From positions 1 to 44,567 of the forward strand of contig BNVZ01000001.1 of the NCBI GenBank assembly GCA_025998475.1: a DNA stretch of 44,567 bases, given 5' to 3'. The notes below the pieces were generated by a model, which was given only the letters and a program-made list of their open reading frames with translations, was not told where the DNA came from and did not search any database. Both the position numbers and the translations under genes were made by a program. Shown piece after piece: positions 1-7,967 of the stretch (positions are counted from its first letter, which is position 1; the number at the start of each line of letters is the position of its first letter). This DNA comes from Endomicrobiia bacterium. Its GTDB lineage: Bacteria; Elusimicrobiota; Endomicrobiia; Endomicrobiales; Endomicrobiaceae.

Positions 1-193
1 TCTCTGTACTCAATTTTCTCTTTGCTCACCTACTTTACCCTATCTTTTCTTACTCCCGACTATCCTTTGTTTTATCAAATGCTTTCTTTACTCCCATTAA
101 TACTAAACCCATTCCACCCGACCCACACTTTCTTTTTCTGTTTCATAATACTTCTATTGTACTTTTATATATTAGTTATGCAAGAGGTCTAAT
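1..193 (-). mobile_element. IS5-family element, outer end and transposase start (partial, decayed)
   Basis: The reverse complement of this stretch matches bases 44059-44250 over almost its whole length, with scattered substitutions and small indels. Both copies begin with the terminus TTAGACCTCTT, then a short AT-rich leader and a start (ATGAAACAGAAAAAG) of a frame with several stops. The same terminus ends the IS5-type transposase remnant at 4076. The copy runs leftwards out of the window, so only its outer end is seen. It abuts an IS110 remnant. The family call rests on the longer right-hand copy, which has IS5-like transposase segments. Confidence 0.65.
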
Positions 194-300
194 GAATACC
201 TTCTTTGTCATTAGCTAGTGTAAAATACTGATTGTTTTTTGTTTCATAAACATCTAATTTGTTTTTTGATACGTCAATGCCAATAAATTTAAGTGTATAA
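189..300 (-). pseudogene. IS110-family transposase, N-terminal fragment
   Basis: The minus-strand reading contains FIGIDVSKNKLDVYETKN, the typical start of IS110 DEDD transposases, with the first acidic residue in GIDVS. Only about 30 recognisable residues remain before a stop at the junction with the IS5 end at 193, so the catalytic domain and the C-terminal serine region are gone. No normal start or ribosome binding site is visible. It is a remnant cut off by the neighbouring element. Confidence 0.7.
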
Positions 301-357
301 GGGCATATGCAATCCTTTGTAATTTGAGTAATTAGCTTCTTGCTTTCAATTGTTTGC

Positions 358-383
358 ATGCTGCAAACTAAAGTTTGCAGCAT
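358..383. repeat. Perfect 12-bp palindrome
   Basis: ATGCTGCAAACT, two bases (AA), then AGTTTGCAGCAT: a perfect inverted repeat with a 2-nt centre, just upstream of the IS110 fragment on the minus strand. It could form a hairpin or be a protein-binding palindrome. No function can be assigned. Confidence 0.6.
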
Positions 384-484
384 TTGCAACCTCATCAAGC
401 TTTTTACCTTGTGGTGTTGGATATTTTGATACATGCGGGCTTTTAGCCCTATTTAGTGTCAATATCCAACACCCTTATACACCT

Positions 485-918
485 CGATTATACTTGTTTC
501 TTAAGGAACAATTTAGTGCAGGTGATGTAAGCTCAAGTCCATCCTTACCATCTTCATCTTCAAGTGGTTCATCAACACCATCTTCGCCTCTACAAGATTT
601 GGCTCCAAACTTGAAAATTTTTTGTAGCAACGACTCCAACTCGATAAAAGTAACGTTCTCAACCGACGCAGAGAACGGAGAGTGTCGCTATTTGGAGGGG
701 GGGGTAAATGGAATTTAAGATGTGGTCTCGATAAATCAACTTTTATATTTTTTGCAGGAGAACACCAGCATATTGAAGATGTTATTAAAGTACGTGTTAG
801 TTCTTTCGATCCTAATGATATTAAAAGAGAACATATGGTGTATCGATATGCTTTAGAATTAAGAAAAAGCGACAAGAGAGATGGCGACGGCAGAGATGTA
901 TGGGAGAAAGGAATGTAA
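485..918 (+). pseudogene. Unrecognised Ser/Pro-rich protein, broken at a poly-G run
   Basis: Two plus-strand frames join across a run of eight G at 697-704. The first part is Ser/Pro-rich (for example SSSPSLPSSSSSGSS) and is followed by a segment with several Cys; the second begins GKWNLRCGLDKS and ends at 918. One extra G would restore a single frame through the run, so this is either a decayed gene or a slipping (phase-variable) one. No family is recognised and no start codon with a ribosome binding site is clear. The overlapping minus-strand frame has no recognisable motif. Confidence 0.35.
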
Positions 919-1002
919 TGGAATGATGTTATTAGTAAGTAGTTATTAACATGCACAAGGCTTTGGCTGAGGTTCTATGAGGAGATGATAAATAAGTAAG
1001 TG

Positions 1003-1122
1003 ATGGCCCGTACTCCTACAGAGACCAGCTGTGATTTAAATGAAATGGATCGAGTAAGATCCATCATGGATCTAGGCAGTGGTGATTTGGATTGCAATAT
1101 TCAACTTACCCCGATTGGGTAA
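1003..1122 (+). pseudogene. Short hypothetical frame, possible gene fragment
   Basis: A 39-codon ATG frame starts MARTPTETSCDLNEM and ends in LTPIG. After its stop the same frame reads further into residues resembling IPIWFINF, which suggests a longer protein once existed. There is no good ribosome binding site (the nearest purine-rich stretch is AGGAGA about 20 bases upstream). It lies between decayed frames and a repeat. No family is assigned; it is listed because the composition looks coding. Confidence 0.2.
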
Positions 1123-1171
1123 AATTCCTATTTGGTTTATAAATTTTTGTTGGAAATGGTCAGAAGTTGGT

Positions 1172-1316
1172 ATGGTCAAATTGCTTTAAGTTGCGTAATA
1201 TTGTAGTTTCAAAAAACGTGGATGAAGCTTGGCAAAAAAATCCTCTGTTTTACGTCATCTTTTAATAAAAGCTTATCTTCTTTTTTGTTGTGGGGTGTAA
1301 AGTTAAAGTGATTTTG
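1172..1316. repeat. Repeat family A, full-length copy with terminal inverted repeats
   Basis: About 145 bp. The left end reads GTCAAATTGCTTTAAGTTGC and the right end is the inverted version (AAGTTAAAGTGATTTT). Internal blocks match partial copies at 3872, 13234, 14503, 32989 and 34122. The 13234 and 14503 copies carry the left part; the 3872 and 32989 copies carry the right part in the opposite orientation. It has no coding frame. Size and ends fit a miniature inverted-repeat element. Confidence 0.65.
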
Positions 1317-1422
1317 TGGTCCATTCTAGTTTTCCTTAGGGTTGGAGTGGTATTTTTATTCTTTCTGGCGTCTTTTTACGTTTTATGGTAAACTAATTTT
1401 GAAATCGGGGTGCTGTGCTTGC

Positions 1423-1583
1423 TTGAAGAAATAGATGGACGTGTTTTTAGGCACTACCCAAGAAGCAGTGCCTTTGCTTGATAGGCACTCCACACCCCAT
1501 GCAGGCAAAAAGAAAAGAGATAAAGACAATAGTAATTTGTTTGCGTGTAACAGCAAACATCATCAGAAAGGAGGTTTTTTGCA
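1423..1583 (+). promoter_or_regulatory. dapL leader with competing hairpins
   Basis: AGGCACT occurs at 1449-1455 and again at 1483-1489, with its complement AGTGCCT between them at 1467-1473. The middle copy can therefore pair with either neighbour but not both. A second hairpin (TGTTTGC 1538-1544 with GCAAACA 1553-1559) lies just before the ribosome binding site AAAGGAGG. The upstream part resembles the start of repeat family B. Whether it regulates dapL is unknown. Confidence 0.3.
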
Positions 1584-2762
1584 ATGGAAATTCGTTACAA
1601 TGAAAAACTCAAAAAACTACCGCCTTATCTTTTTATTGAAATAGATAGGAAGAAAAAAGAGGCTGTAAACAAAGGGGCAGATATTATATCTTTGGGAGTT
1701 GGCGATCCTGATATGCCCACGCCTGAACATATTGTAAAGTCTATGCAGGAAGCTGTTGCAAAACCTACAAATCATCAGTATCCGTTTGGTGTCGGACTGC
1801 CATCATATAGGAATGCCGTGGTTGAATGGTATAAAAAAAGATTTAGTGTTAATTTAAGCCCAGACGAAGTATGCGCTCTTGTAGGATCTAAAGAGGGTAT
1901 AGGTCATATACATTTAGGTTTTATAAATCATGGTGATGTTGTTTTGATTCCTGAACCGGGTTATCCTGTATATAATACAGGGACAATTTTTAGCGACGGG
2001 GTTCCTTATTTTATGCCTTTGCTTGAAAAAAATAATTTCTTGCCTGATTTATGTTCGATACCTGAAGATGTTGTTAAAAAGGCAAAATTAATTTTTGTAA
2101 ATTATCCTAATAATCCTACGGCAGCAGTTGCTCCTAGAGAGTTTTATATTAAACTTATAGAGTTTGCAAAAAAGAATAGTATAATCGTAGCTGCAGATGC
2201 CGCGTATTCTGAAATATATTATAACGAGCATGAAAAGCCGTTAAGCTTGCTTGAATTTCCAGGAGCTAAAGAAGTTTGTGTAGAGTTTCACTCTCTTTCA
2301 AAAACTTATAATATGACAGGCTGGCGTATAGGCTGGGTATGTGGCAATAAAGATATTGTAGCAGGTATTGCTAAAGTTAAAGATAACTATGATTCAGGTG
2401 TTTTTCAGGCTGTTCAAGAAGCTGCGGTTACAGCGCTTGTGTCTTCACAAAAGTGTGTTGAAGATGCAAGAAAAATATATAAGGAACGTAGAAACGCTTT
2501 GGTTGAAGGTTTGCAAAAATTGGGGTGGGAGGTAAATTTACCTAAGGCTTCATTTTATGTATGGGCAAAAGTACCAAAAGGATATTCGTCATCACAAGTT
2601 GTTTCTAGGCTGCTTGAAGAGGCGTCTATAGTTTGTACGCCTGGTAACGGTATGGGTAAAAGTGGCGAAGGATATGTGAGGTTTGCGCTTACTGTAGGAG
2701 TGTCAAGAATTAAAGAAGCCGTAGAACGTATAAGTAAAATGAGGTGGGAGAAGGATACTTAG
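1584..2762 (+). CDS. dapL: LL-diaminopimelate aminotransferase
   Basis: A PLP-dependent class I/II aminotransferase of 392 residues, the usual length. It is expected to convert tetrahydrodipicolinate and glutamate directly to LL-diaminopimelate, the lysine and peptidoglycan cross-link precursor. The Schiff-base lysine is K240 in SLSKTYNMTGWRIGW; the NYPNNPT loop is at 173-179 and the cofactor Asp is D205 in AADAAYSE. The stretch DSGVFQAVQEAA is characteristic of the DapL branch rather than aspartate aminotransferases. The start is chosen because AAAGGAGG lies about 8 bases upstream. The gene stands alone between decayed DNA, downstream of a hairpin-rich leader. A close alternative is another family I aminotransferase. 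Confidence 0.85.
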   Translation: MEIRYNEKLKKLPPYLFIEIDRKKKEAVNKGADIISLGVGDPDMPTPEHIVKSMQEAVAKPTNHQYPFGVGLPSYRNAVVEWYKKRFSVNLSPDEVCALVGSKEGIGHIHLGFINHGDVVLIPEPGYPVYNTGTIFSDGVPYFMPLLEKNNFLPDLCSIPEDVVKKAKLIFVNYPNNPTAAVAPREFYIKLIEFAKKNSIIVAADAAYSEIYYNEHEKPLSLLEFPGAKEVCVEFHSLSKTYNMTGWRIGWVCGNKDIVAGIAKVKDNYDSGVFQAVQEAAVTALVSSQKCVEDARKIYKERRNALVEGLQKLGWEVNLPKASFYVWAKVPKGYSSSQVVSRLLEEASIVCTPGNGMGKSGEGYVRFALTVGVSRIKEAVERISKMRWEKDT

Positions 2763-3234
2763 ACCTCTTTTTCAAACCTAAGAAACAATGCCAAGGGACG
2801 GATTAACTTATATATGATTTTGCTGCTTTTGTAGGTATTTTGTAAATCCTCATTACAAACAAACAATAAAATCAACAGGTTTATTTGTGCGTGATTTTTA
2901 TATAACCAAAACAAAAAATGTTAAAAACTAAGCGCTATTAAAGGGATTTTACAGGATATTTGGAAAAGACATAGCACACATAAGGAATCTCTATGGCAAG
3001 AGAGGTTTAATGTAATGGCAAATGAACACGAAGAAGTTTCTGGCAAAAAAACATTTGAAGCATGTAAAAAAGCAGCAAAATAAGGACATTCTGGCGCCAA
3101 AGCAACATTAACAAAAATTCATGGAAGTAGGTAGTTCCGCCGTTATTGTGGTTTCTGTAATTTATACCAAATATCAAAACAACTAGATAAACACAGATAT
3201 AGGCGCAGAAAGTGGCAATAACAAAAAATAATCA
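2763..3234. other. Decayed intergenic DNA
   Basis: Right after the dapL stop comes TTAGACCTCTT, the same terminus as the IS5 elements, so an IS end may lie here. Around 2950-3080 a plus-strand frame (DIWKRHSTHKESLWQ, ending KKTFEACKKAAK) looks like a gene fragment but is not recognised. There is no intact gene. Confidence 0.4.
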
Positions 3235-3237
3235 AAA

Positions 3238-3378
3238 GTTGATCGTAAGTTTCGTCTTATGTTGCCCGCTTTGCTAGTCCACTTCTTTTCAAGTCCCTTA
3301 AGTACCTAAAAATAGACTTTTAGGCAAAGTTCTTTGTTTGGGAACACACCTTTTGTTTTTGTAAGTTTTCTTAGGTGT
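3238..3378 (-). pseudogene. IS256-family transposase, C-terminal fragment
   Basis: The minus strand reads LRKLTKTKGVFPNKELCLKV, followed by LKGLEKKWTSK. This matches the C-terminal pattern of Mutator/IS256 transposases (RKVTKTKG-FP...KLLYL...KKWT). The catalytic DDE core is absent. The fragment sits in the upstream region of merR. Confidence 0.6.
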
Positions 3379-3490
3379 AACGATTAAATGACTTTAATGT
3401 AATTGTCTTGCAAATCAAGTCTTCTTAAATCTCTGATGGATACTTCCAAGAAGTTTTATCTAAGATTAAAGACAAGAAGAGGGGAATAAA

Positions 3491-3865
3491 ATGTTTAAAA
3501 TTCCGCCAATACCTGATAAAGAATATTTTAGTATCGCTGAAGTTTCTCAGATAACGTTTGTTCCAAAGTACACTTTAAGATACTGGGAAAATGAATTTAA
3601 ACTTTTGAGCCCCATTAGAAAAAGTTCCGGACAGAGAAGATACCGCAAAGGGGAAATAGAAATGGTTTTCAAAATCAAAGATTTGTTGTATAACAAGCGC
3701 TATACTATTGAGGGTGTTAAAAAATATTTGATTGGTGATAAGAGAAAAAAGCTTATAGATGTGTCTCAAAATTTGGAATTGGATATAGAGCATATGCCTG
3801 ATTCTAAATTTTTAAGAGATCTTAAAGACGAGTTAAAACATATTTTAAAACTGCTAAAAAAATAA
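3491..3865 (+). CDS. MerR-family transcriptional regulator
   Basis: A 124-residue protein with an N-terminal winged-helix MerR domain. FSIAEVSQITFVPKYTLRYW (about residues 13-32) is the helix-turn-helix plus the conserved RYWE; the wing follows at SSGQRRY and the rest is a short helical tail. It should bind DNA as a dimer. There is no Cys-rich effector site, so the signal is unknown; the short form resembles MerR proteins such as those near ihf/pheT or HspR types. The ribosome binding site AGAGGGGA precedes the ATG by about 6 bases. It is isolated: a repeat-A copy begins a few bases after its stop and IS remnants lie upstream. Its target cannot be read from context. Confidence 0.8.
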   Translation: MFKIPPIPDKEYFSIAEVSQITFVPKYTLRYWENEFKLLSPIRKSSGQRRYRKGEIEMVFKIKDLLYNKRYTIEGVKKYLIGDKRKKLIDVSQNLELDIEHMPDSKFLRDLKDELKHILKLLKK

Positions 3866-3871
3866 TATAAC

Positions 3872-3991
3872 CATAGGAAAATCACTTTAAGTTGCACCGT
3901 AACAAAAAAGAAGATAAGTTTTTGTTAAAAAGATGGTGTAAAAGAGAGGATCTTTTTTGCTAAGCTCACAATAAGTTGATCCTCCTCTTTT
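3872..3991. repeat. Repeat family A, partial copy, with hairpin after merR
   Basis: Bases 3881-3900 read ATCACTTTAAGTTGCACCGT, the family terminus, followed by the shared internal block up to about 3966. AAAAGAGAGGATC (3940-3952) can pair with GATCCTCCTCTTTT (3978-3991). Its position just after merR would let it act as a transcription end, which is inference. Confidence 0.55.
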
Positions 3992-4075
3992 GGCTACGGC
4001 ATTAAAAATTTTCTGGTGTTTCTATGTGATAATTTCTGATTTCTTACATTTTGGCGCATTTTTACAATTTTATAT

Positions 4076-4480
4076 TAGACCTCCCGCACAACTTGAGTAT
4101 TAAATTTTAAATTACAAATACCTGAACCCTGAGTTAAATCGCAGTCCAAAGGGTCTTTTACGGTTTCTATGTCTATTCTGTACTATCGGCACTTACGGAT
4201 ATATACTACATCTTTGAACCTTTTAACAAATACTTTAATGTTTTCTACTATAATCATCTGATAAATCTTTATATTTAACTCTTTATCTTCTTTTGTCAGC
4301 TTTTTAGTGTTTGTTTGATCTCTTTTTGGGGGTTAGTGTGTTTGTATGTATTTTGCCTAAGGCCTACTAAACTGTATCTGCCATGTATCTTATTGTCTTT
4401 CTTTGCATAAATACATGCCTACTAAAATAAACCAAAATCGTGCTCCTTGCCCTATCAATCGCTGTGCATATTACTTGCTT
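4076..4480 (-). pseudogene. IS5-family transposase, C-terminal part with IS terminus
   Basis: Read on the minus strand in shifting frames: LTKEDKELN, then IIVENIKVFVKRFKDV, then RNRKRPFGLRFN, then a CNLKF end. This is the C-terminal pattern of ISL2/IS1031-type IS5 transposases (IVVENVI..IKRFKI...YRNRRKRFGLRFNLIAGIYN). The DNA ends at TTAGACCTCCCGCACAAC, the same terminus as the elements at both window ends. Several stops and frameshifts make it inactive. Its other side is cut by the IS200-type remnant at 4487. Confidence 0.65.
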
Positions 4481-4486
4481 GCCTTT

Positions 4487-4773
4487 AATTGTTAAACTAT
4501 TACCCCGCAAGCAAGCTAAGGGAACCGCTTGTAGTACAATTAGGCTATGGAAACGCTTGAAAAAGCAGACAGCATAGTGCATACAAGATACACTATCATT
4601 TTGTAACGCCTAAAAGCATAAGAAAAGCTATATTTGGGAATTTAGAGCGTTGTGATAGTAATTCAAGTAACAAAAGAAATTTGGTAACGCTGCAAACATA
4701 GAGTTTGAGCAAGAACAATTACAGCTCTTCAATTTCCTCCGCTGATACCGCGCGTCTTGCTTGTGCGGAGGTT
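4487..4773 (+). mobile_element. IS200/IS605-type element, internally deleted copy
   Basis: Shares both ends with the fuller copies at 13551-14085 and 35041-35583: left end AATTGTTAAACTAT, the tnpA start METLEKADSIVH, and a right-end hairpin (CCTCCGC ... GCGGAGG, about 4737-4771). About 230 bp of the middle are missing, including the HUH region. Not functional. Confidence 0.65.
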
Positions 4774-4779
4774 CGTTAA

Positions 4780-5135
4780 AAATGCTACACTGTCAAAAAA
4801 ACAGAAGGAAGTAAGCATTAAGATATGTAGTCACTGTAGGAGTAAGAGGTATTACAAGAACGATACGGTACATGGACAACAAAGATATGTATGTCGAGAT
4901 TGCAAGAGATCATACAAAGGAGGAGTACATTCGGCAGATGCGAAGAACAAAGCGATATATCTGTATGTAAACAATGTAGGAATAAGAAAGATAGGAAGGA
5001 TGCTAGTCAGCGGTGTTAGGGTGGATAAGAAAAGCAAGCAAAAAGATAAAATTATTAAAGAAAGCAGAAAGTAAAGGAAAGATAGATGAGATAGAATTGG
5101 ACGAGATATTTGCATACGTTAAAAAAAACCAATAG
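4780..5135 (+). pseudogene. IS1-family transposase remnant (InsA part plus start of InsB part)
   Basis: The first frame has a zinc-finger pattern CSHCRSKRYYKN ... QRYVCRDCKRSYKGG, then the helix AIYLYVNNVGIRKIGRML, as in InsA of IS1. A frameshift near 5000 gives VLGWIRKASKKIKLL, then KIDEIELDEIFAYVKKN, the start of the IS1 DDE domain with its first acidic residue in ELDE. The frame then stops and the catalytic part is lost. It lies just downstream of the IS200-type copy. Confidence 0.7.
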
Positions 5136-5168
5136 GATGCTCGTATTAAGCTGCGAGATGGTGCAATT

Positions 5169-6041
5169 TTAAATGATTTGGCTATGCAAACTATTTTTTA
5201 TTATTTCAGGGATATGTTCTTCTGTGCCAATTGCCATAATGTGTACACCGTCCGCAAAAGACCGTAGGTTTCTAATAATTTCGGAGCATATCTTTATGCC
5301 TTCTTCCAATGGGTTTGAAGCGAGATTGATTCTATCTTGTATTTCTTGCGGAATGTTTATACCAGGTAAAGCTTGCATAAACCGCATAAATCGAGGTGAT
5401 TTAATGAGAATTATTCCCGGAAGTGTTTTTACTTTTAAATGTTTTATTTTGGCAAAAAATTCTTCATACTGTTGCACATCGAAAATTGCCTGCGTTTGAA
5501 AAAATTCTGCTCCTGCTTTTATTTTTTTAGCAAACATTAAGGCCTGCAAACCGTTAGGCTGCGCAGATGGATTTACAACTGCCCCTACACAAAATCTTGG
5601 ATTTCCAGATAATTGCTTTCCTGCCAAGTCAACACCCATCTCTAAGAGCCTTGCAGTTTTTATAAGTTGTATAGTATCTAAATCATATACCGCTCTTGCT
5701 GTAGGATATTCTCCTGTTTTAGGATGATCTCCGCTTAAAAGTAAAATGTTTTCTATACCTAAAATATTTGCACTCAACATTTCAGACTGTAAAGCAATTC
5801 TGTTTTTATCTCTTGCGACAATCTGCACAATAGGTTCTATCCCATGATCAACCAATACTTTGCTCATAGCAAGAGACCCTGCTCTCATAGATGCCCTTTG
5901 ATTGTCCGTAACATTGACTGCGTCAACATCAGTAAGACAGTCTGCCCTGCGTAAAAAAGAAGAAACATCCACTCCTCTCGGAGGGAACAACTCCGCCGTT
6001 ATTAAAAACTTATCTGATTTTATTTTGTCTTTAAATTTCAA
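5169..6041 (-). CDS. metF: 5,10-methylenetetrahydrofolate reductase
   Basis: A 290-residue FAD-dependent TIM-barrel enzyme, the normal bacterial size. It reduces methylene-tetrahydrofolate to methyl-tetrahydrofolate for methionine synthesis or a methyl branch. Family marks are the N-terminal AELFPPRG with the catalytic Glu at position 17, the VTDNQRAS segment, LLLSGDHPKTGEYPTA (folate/flavin loop), and FFQTQAIFD near residue 180. It lies 65 bp downstream of a small MetV-like gene on the same strand, which supports a MetV-MetF type reductase using a partner protein rather than NADH directly (inference). The 3' side is decayed IS DNA. Confidence 0.88.
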   Translation of the reverse strand: MKFKDKIKSDKFLITAELFPPRGVDVSSFLRRADCLTDVDAVNVTDNQRASMRAGSLAMSKVLVDHGIEPIVQIVARDKNRIALQSEMLSANILGIENILLLSGDHPKTGEYPTARAVYDLDTIQLIKTARLLEMGVDLAGKQLSGNPRFCVGAVVNPSAQPNGLQALMFAKKIKAGAEFFQTQAIFDVQQYEEFFAKIKHLKVKTLPGIILIKSPRFMRFMQALPGINIPQEIQDRINLASNPLEEGIKICSEIIRNLRSFADGVHIMAIGTEEHIPEIIKNSLHSQII

Positions 6042-6106
6042 ATTATGTTATCCTTTAAAAAAATAACTCGCAGGCTGACAAATGCCGTGACCCCTTGTAT
6101 TATGGA

Positions 6107-6325
6107 CTATTTCTTTGGTGCTATATACTGGTTAACAAATTTTTCGAAGGTATCGTTTTTTTTGAGTCCCTCGTAAACCAACACCCATACACAATCTTTC
6201 GTATAATCCGTCTCACACTTACCATCAACAAAACTTCCGCAAGATCCGTTAACAAACCCTTTAGCACAACCTATCTTTGGATATTCTTTCTGCAAAATTT
6301 CCTTACTATGTTTCTCTTCTTTCAT
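6107..6325 (-). CDS. Minimal MetV-like protein (MTHFR C-terminal zinc-domain family)
   Basis: A 72-residue protein whose core reads GCAKGFVNGSCGSFVDGKCE, then TDYTKDCVWVLVYEGLKK. This Cys-rich pattern is that of the methylene-tetrahydrofolate reductase C-terminal family (MetV) found beside metF in acetogens and relatives. Four Cys (in GCAKG, SCGS, KCET, DCVW) could bind a metal. Known MetV proteins are usually about 200 residues, so this is only the C-terminal domain. AAGAAGGAACAATG gives a plausible start, arguing for a real small gene. It directly precedes metF and probably forms a complex with it (inference). Confidence 0.7.
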   Translation of the reverse strand: MKEEKHSKEILQKEYPKIGCAKGFVNGSCGSFVDGKCETDYTKDCVWVLVYEGLKKNDTFEKFVNQYIAPKK

Positions 6326-6441
6326 TGTTCCTTCTTATAAACAAGTTAAAAGCAACTCTGTCTGCTCCTGATTTATGTACTTCTTCAAAAAATAAAGTAT
6401 TCATTTTCGATTACAATTACAATATTTTAGCAGGACTTAGC

Positions 6442-6717
6442 TTATTTTTCGTTTGCTCTGTCGTATTTTATTTTTAAGTTGACTTGAGTAACCGAAAGAA
6501 TAAACCCAATTATGTTTGCAATATAGATAGGTGGTTTTTTAGTTCCTATACCATAGGTTATCCATAACAAAGCGGTTATTGCAGAAATAATAAACATTTG
6601 GATTGAAACATTTTTTGCGGATTTTGTTTTCCATGTTTTGTAAACCTGTGGAACAAAAGTTGATGCAGAAAGACAAGCGGCAATAGTACCTATAACCCCT
6701 GAAATAGAACAATCCAT
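6442..6717 (-). CDS. SemiSWEET-type sugar transporter (copy 2)
   Basis: 91 residues with three predicted membrane helices: about 5-25, 40-58 and 65-83. The PQ motif is in STFVPQVYKTWKTKSAKNVS at the end of helix 1, as in SemiSWEET and other PQ-loop carriers. SemiSWEETs act as dimers of three-helix units and move sugars down a gradient in the inner membrane. AAGGAGATAAA precedes the ATG. It is a close paralogue of the gene 170 bp upstream: both end KYDRAN(E/K)K and share the PQVYKTWK segment, so they arose by tandem duplication. Confidence 0.85.
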   Translation of the reverse strand: MDCSISGVIGTIAACLSASTFVPQVYKTWKTKSAKNVSIQMFIISAITALLWITYGIGTKKPPIYIANIIGFILSVTQVNLKIKYDRANEK

Positions 6718-6886
6718 TTTATCTCCTTATCAGTCAATATTTTGCATGCTTTTCCTATAAGGAAAGATTCTACCTGCTGCTGTATGTCATGAACAATAAG
6801 ACACATATCCTATACACAACCGACACTTTTCTCCCGCCCAAAACACGACACTCTTTTCCAAGCGCAATTTTTTTACAGGGTATAGC

Positions 6887-7171
6887 TTATTTTTTATTTG
6901 CTCTGTCGTATTTTACTTTTAAAACAATTTGCGCTATTGAAAGAGCGGTCACTAATGCGTTTGGTATATAAATGAGCCCATCCGGTTCGACAAGCGCTAC
7001 ACCGTAAAATGTCCACATTGAAGCATTTATCGTAGAAATAATAAACATTTGCATTGAAACATCTTCGGCGGTTTTCATTTTCCATGTTTTATAAACCTGT
7101 GGAACAAAAGTTATTACGTTAAAAATACCGGCAAGAGAACCTATAATTTTTATAAAAAAACCTAAATCCAT
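6887..7171 (-). CDS. SemiSWEET-type sugar transporter (copy 1)
   Basis: 94 residues, three membrane helices, PQ motif in ITFVPQVYKTWKMKTAEDVS. The start has AAAGGAGATAGGA before the ATG. It is first of four minus-strand genes (copy 1, copy 2, MetV-like, metF). The two paralogues differ mainly in helices 1 and 3, which would alter the pore lining, so they may take different sugars or form heterodimers. Substrate is not predictable from sequence. Confidence 0.85.
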   Translation of the reverse strand: MDLGFFIKIIGSLAGIFNVITFVPQVYKTWKMKTAEDVSMQMFIISTINASMWTFYGVALVEPDGLIYIPNALVTALSIAQIVLKVKYDRANKK

Positions 7172-7745
7172 TCCTATCTCCTTTTATGTTCATGTGCATT
7201 TCTCCGTATTTCCCCATAAAAACTTTATTGCATGCGATGGACAATAATAAAGATGAACATCCGATGCATAACTAACATTTCTTGTCAAAAAGATGAATTT
7301 AAATTAACTCAAAATTGCAAATCGACAGTAAAACTAAAAACCTCCTAAGATGTCAAGATAATTTAGACATTTTCTTGACTTATTTTTAAGCCAAAACTCC
7401 AGTATTTTGATTTCAATTTCGACAATTATTATCAAAACCTGCATTTTTAGCAAAGAAGTATTAATAATACCATTTGCGCTTTCAGCGGTCATTTTTTTCA
7501 AGGAGCAATACGGTTGACAGGAACAAGAGCTAATATTTAAGAGACGATCGATTTCAATATATTTTTGTATTTTTAGTTCTATTGCTGTGAGTACAAAGTA
7601 CAAGTGTTGCATTAGCAATTTGAACTTGAATGCCAAAACTGAAAATATCTAAGATGCAGTTTATCAGCATAACAAAACTTAAATCCCTGACAAACCTTTC
7701 GCATGCATATTATACCAAATTAAATACTTTGTCAATCGTTCTGAT
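7172..7745. other. Intergenic, no supported gene
   Basis: Contains upstream DNA for the SemiSWEET genes. A minus-strand open frame of about 100 codons (7334-7636) lacks a ribosome binding site and matches no family I recognise; its C-terminal half is Ile/Leu/Lys-rich, as expected for AT-rich DNA read by chance. A perfect TTGACA lies on the minus strand at 7275-7280, but no good -10 box follows it. Confidence 0.3.
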
Positions 7746-7774
7746 TTGCAATAATTTTTTTTTTTTGATATAAT
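7746..7774 (+). promoter_or_regulatory. Predicted sigma-70 promoter of the rpsB operon
   Basis: TTGCAA (7746-7751), 17 bases including a run of 12 T, then a perfect TATAAT (7769-7774). Transcription would begin near 7781, giving a leader of about 185 nt before rpsB. Confidence 0.7.
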
Positions 7775-7829
7775 GGCAATAGTAAAGTGTACATAGGTAG
7801 AGATGTTTTAAATAAGCACACAAACGGAT

Positions 7830-7967
7830 TTGCCAAAGGTCCCCTTCAAGGCAATTAGACTTGATTTTTGGGTTTTGGAGATTGAAGATTGTGGAGGCCG
7901 TGAGATGGGAAACCATTCGAAACGGAAACTGCATTACGAATGCGGTAAAAAACCAAGGGAGACAAAT
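7830..7967 (+). promoter_or_regulatory. Structured rpsB leader, candidate S2 autoregulatory RNA
   Basis: Two hairpins are visible: TTGCC/GGCAA (7830-7854) and CATTCG/CGAATG (7914-7942). The second ends 25 bases before the ATG. Leaders of rpsB bind S2 and shut off translation in several bacteria; this one has suitable position and length, but I do not recognise a known consensus. Confidence 0.4.

Noticed and set aside
513..956. 147-codon minus-strand frame
   Set aside because: Antisense shadow of the Ser/Pro-rich gene; Leu/Ser-rich with no motif or start signal.
2940..3230. Possible small zinc-finger protein (frames with RYCGFC and RRRKW)
   Set aside because: Needs several stops to be ignored and matches no family I can name.
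4367..4582. Minus-strand open frame across an IS junction
   Set aside because: It spans the boundary between the IS200-type copy and the IS5 remnant, so it is a chimera of two wrecks.
7334..7636. About 100-codon minus-strand open frame
   Set aside because: No ribosome binding site, non-ATG start, Ile/Leu/Lys-rich residues expected from AT-rich DNA, no family motif.
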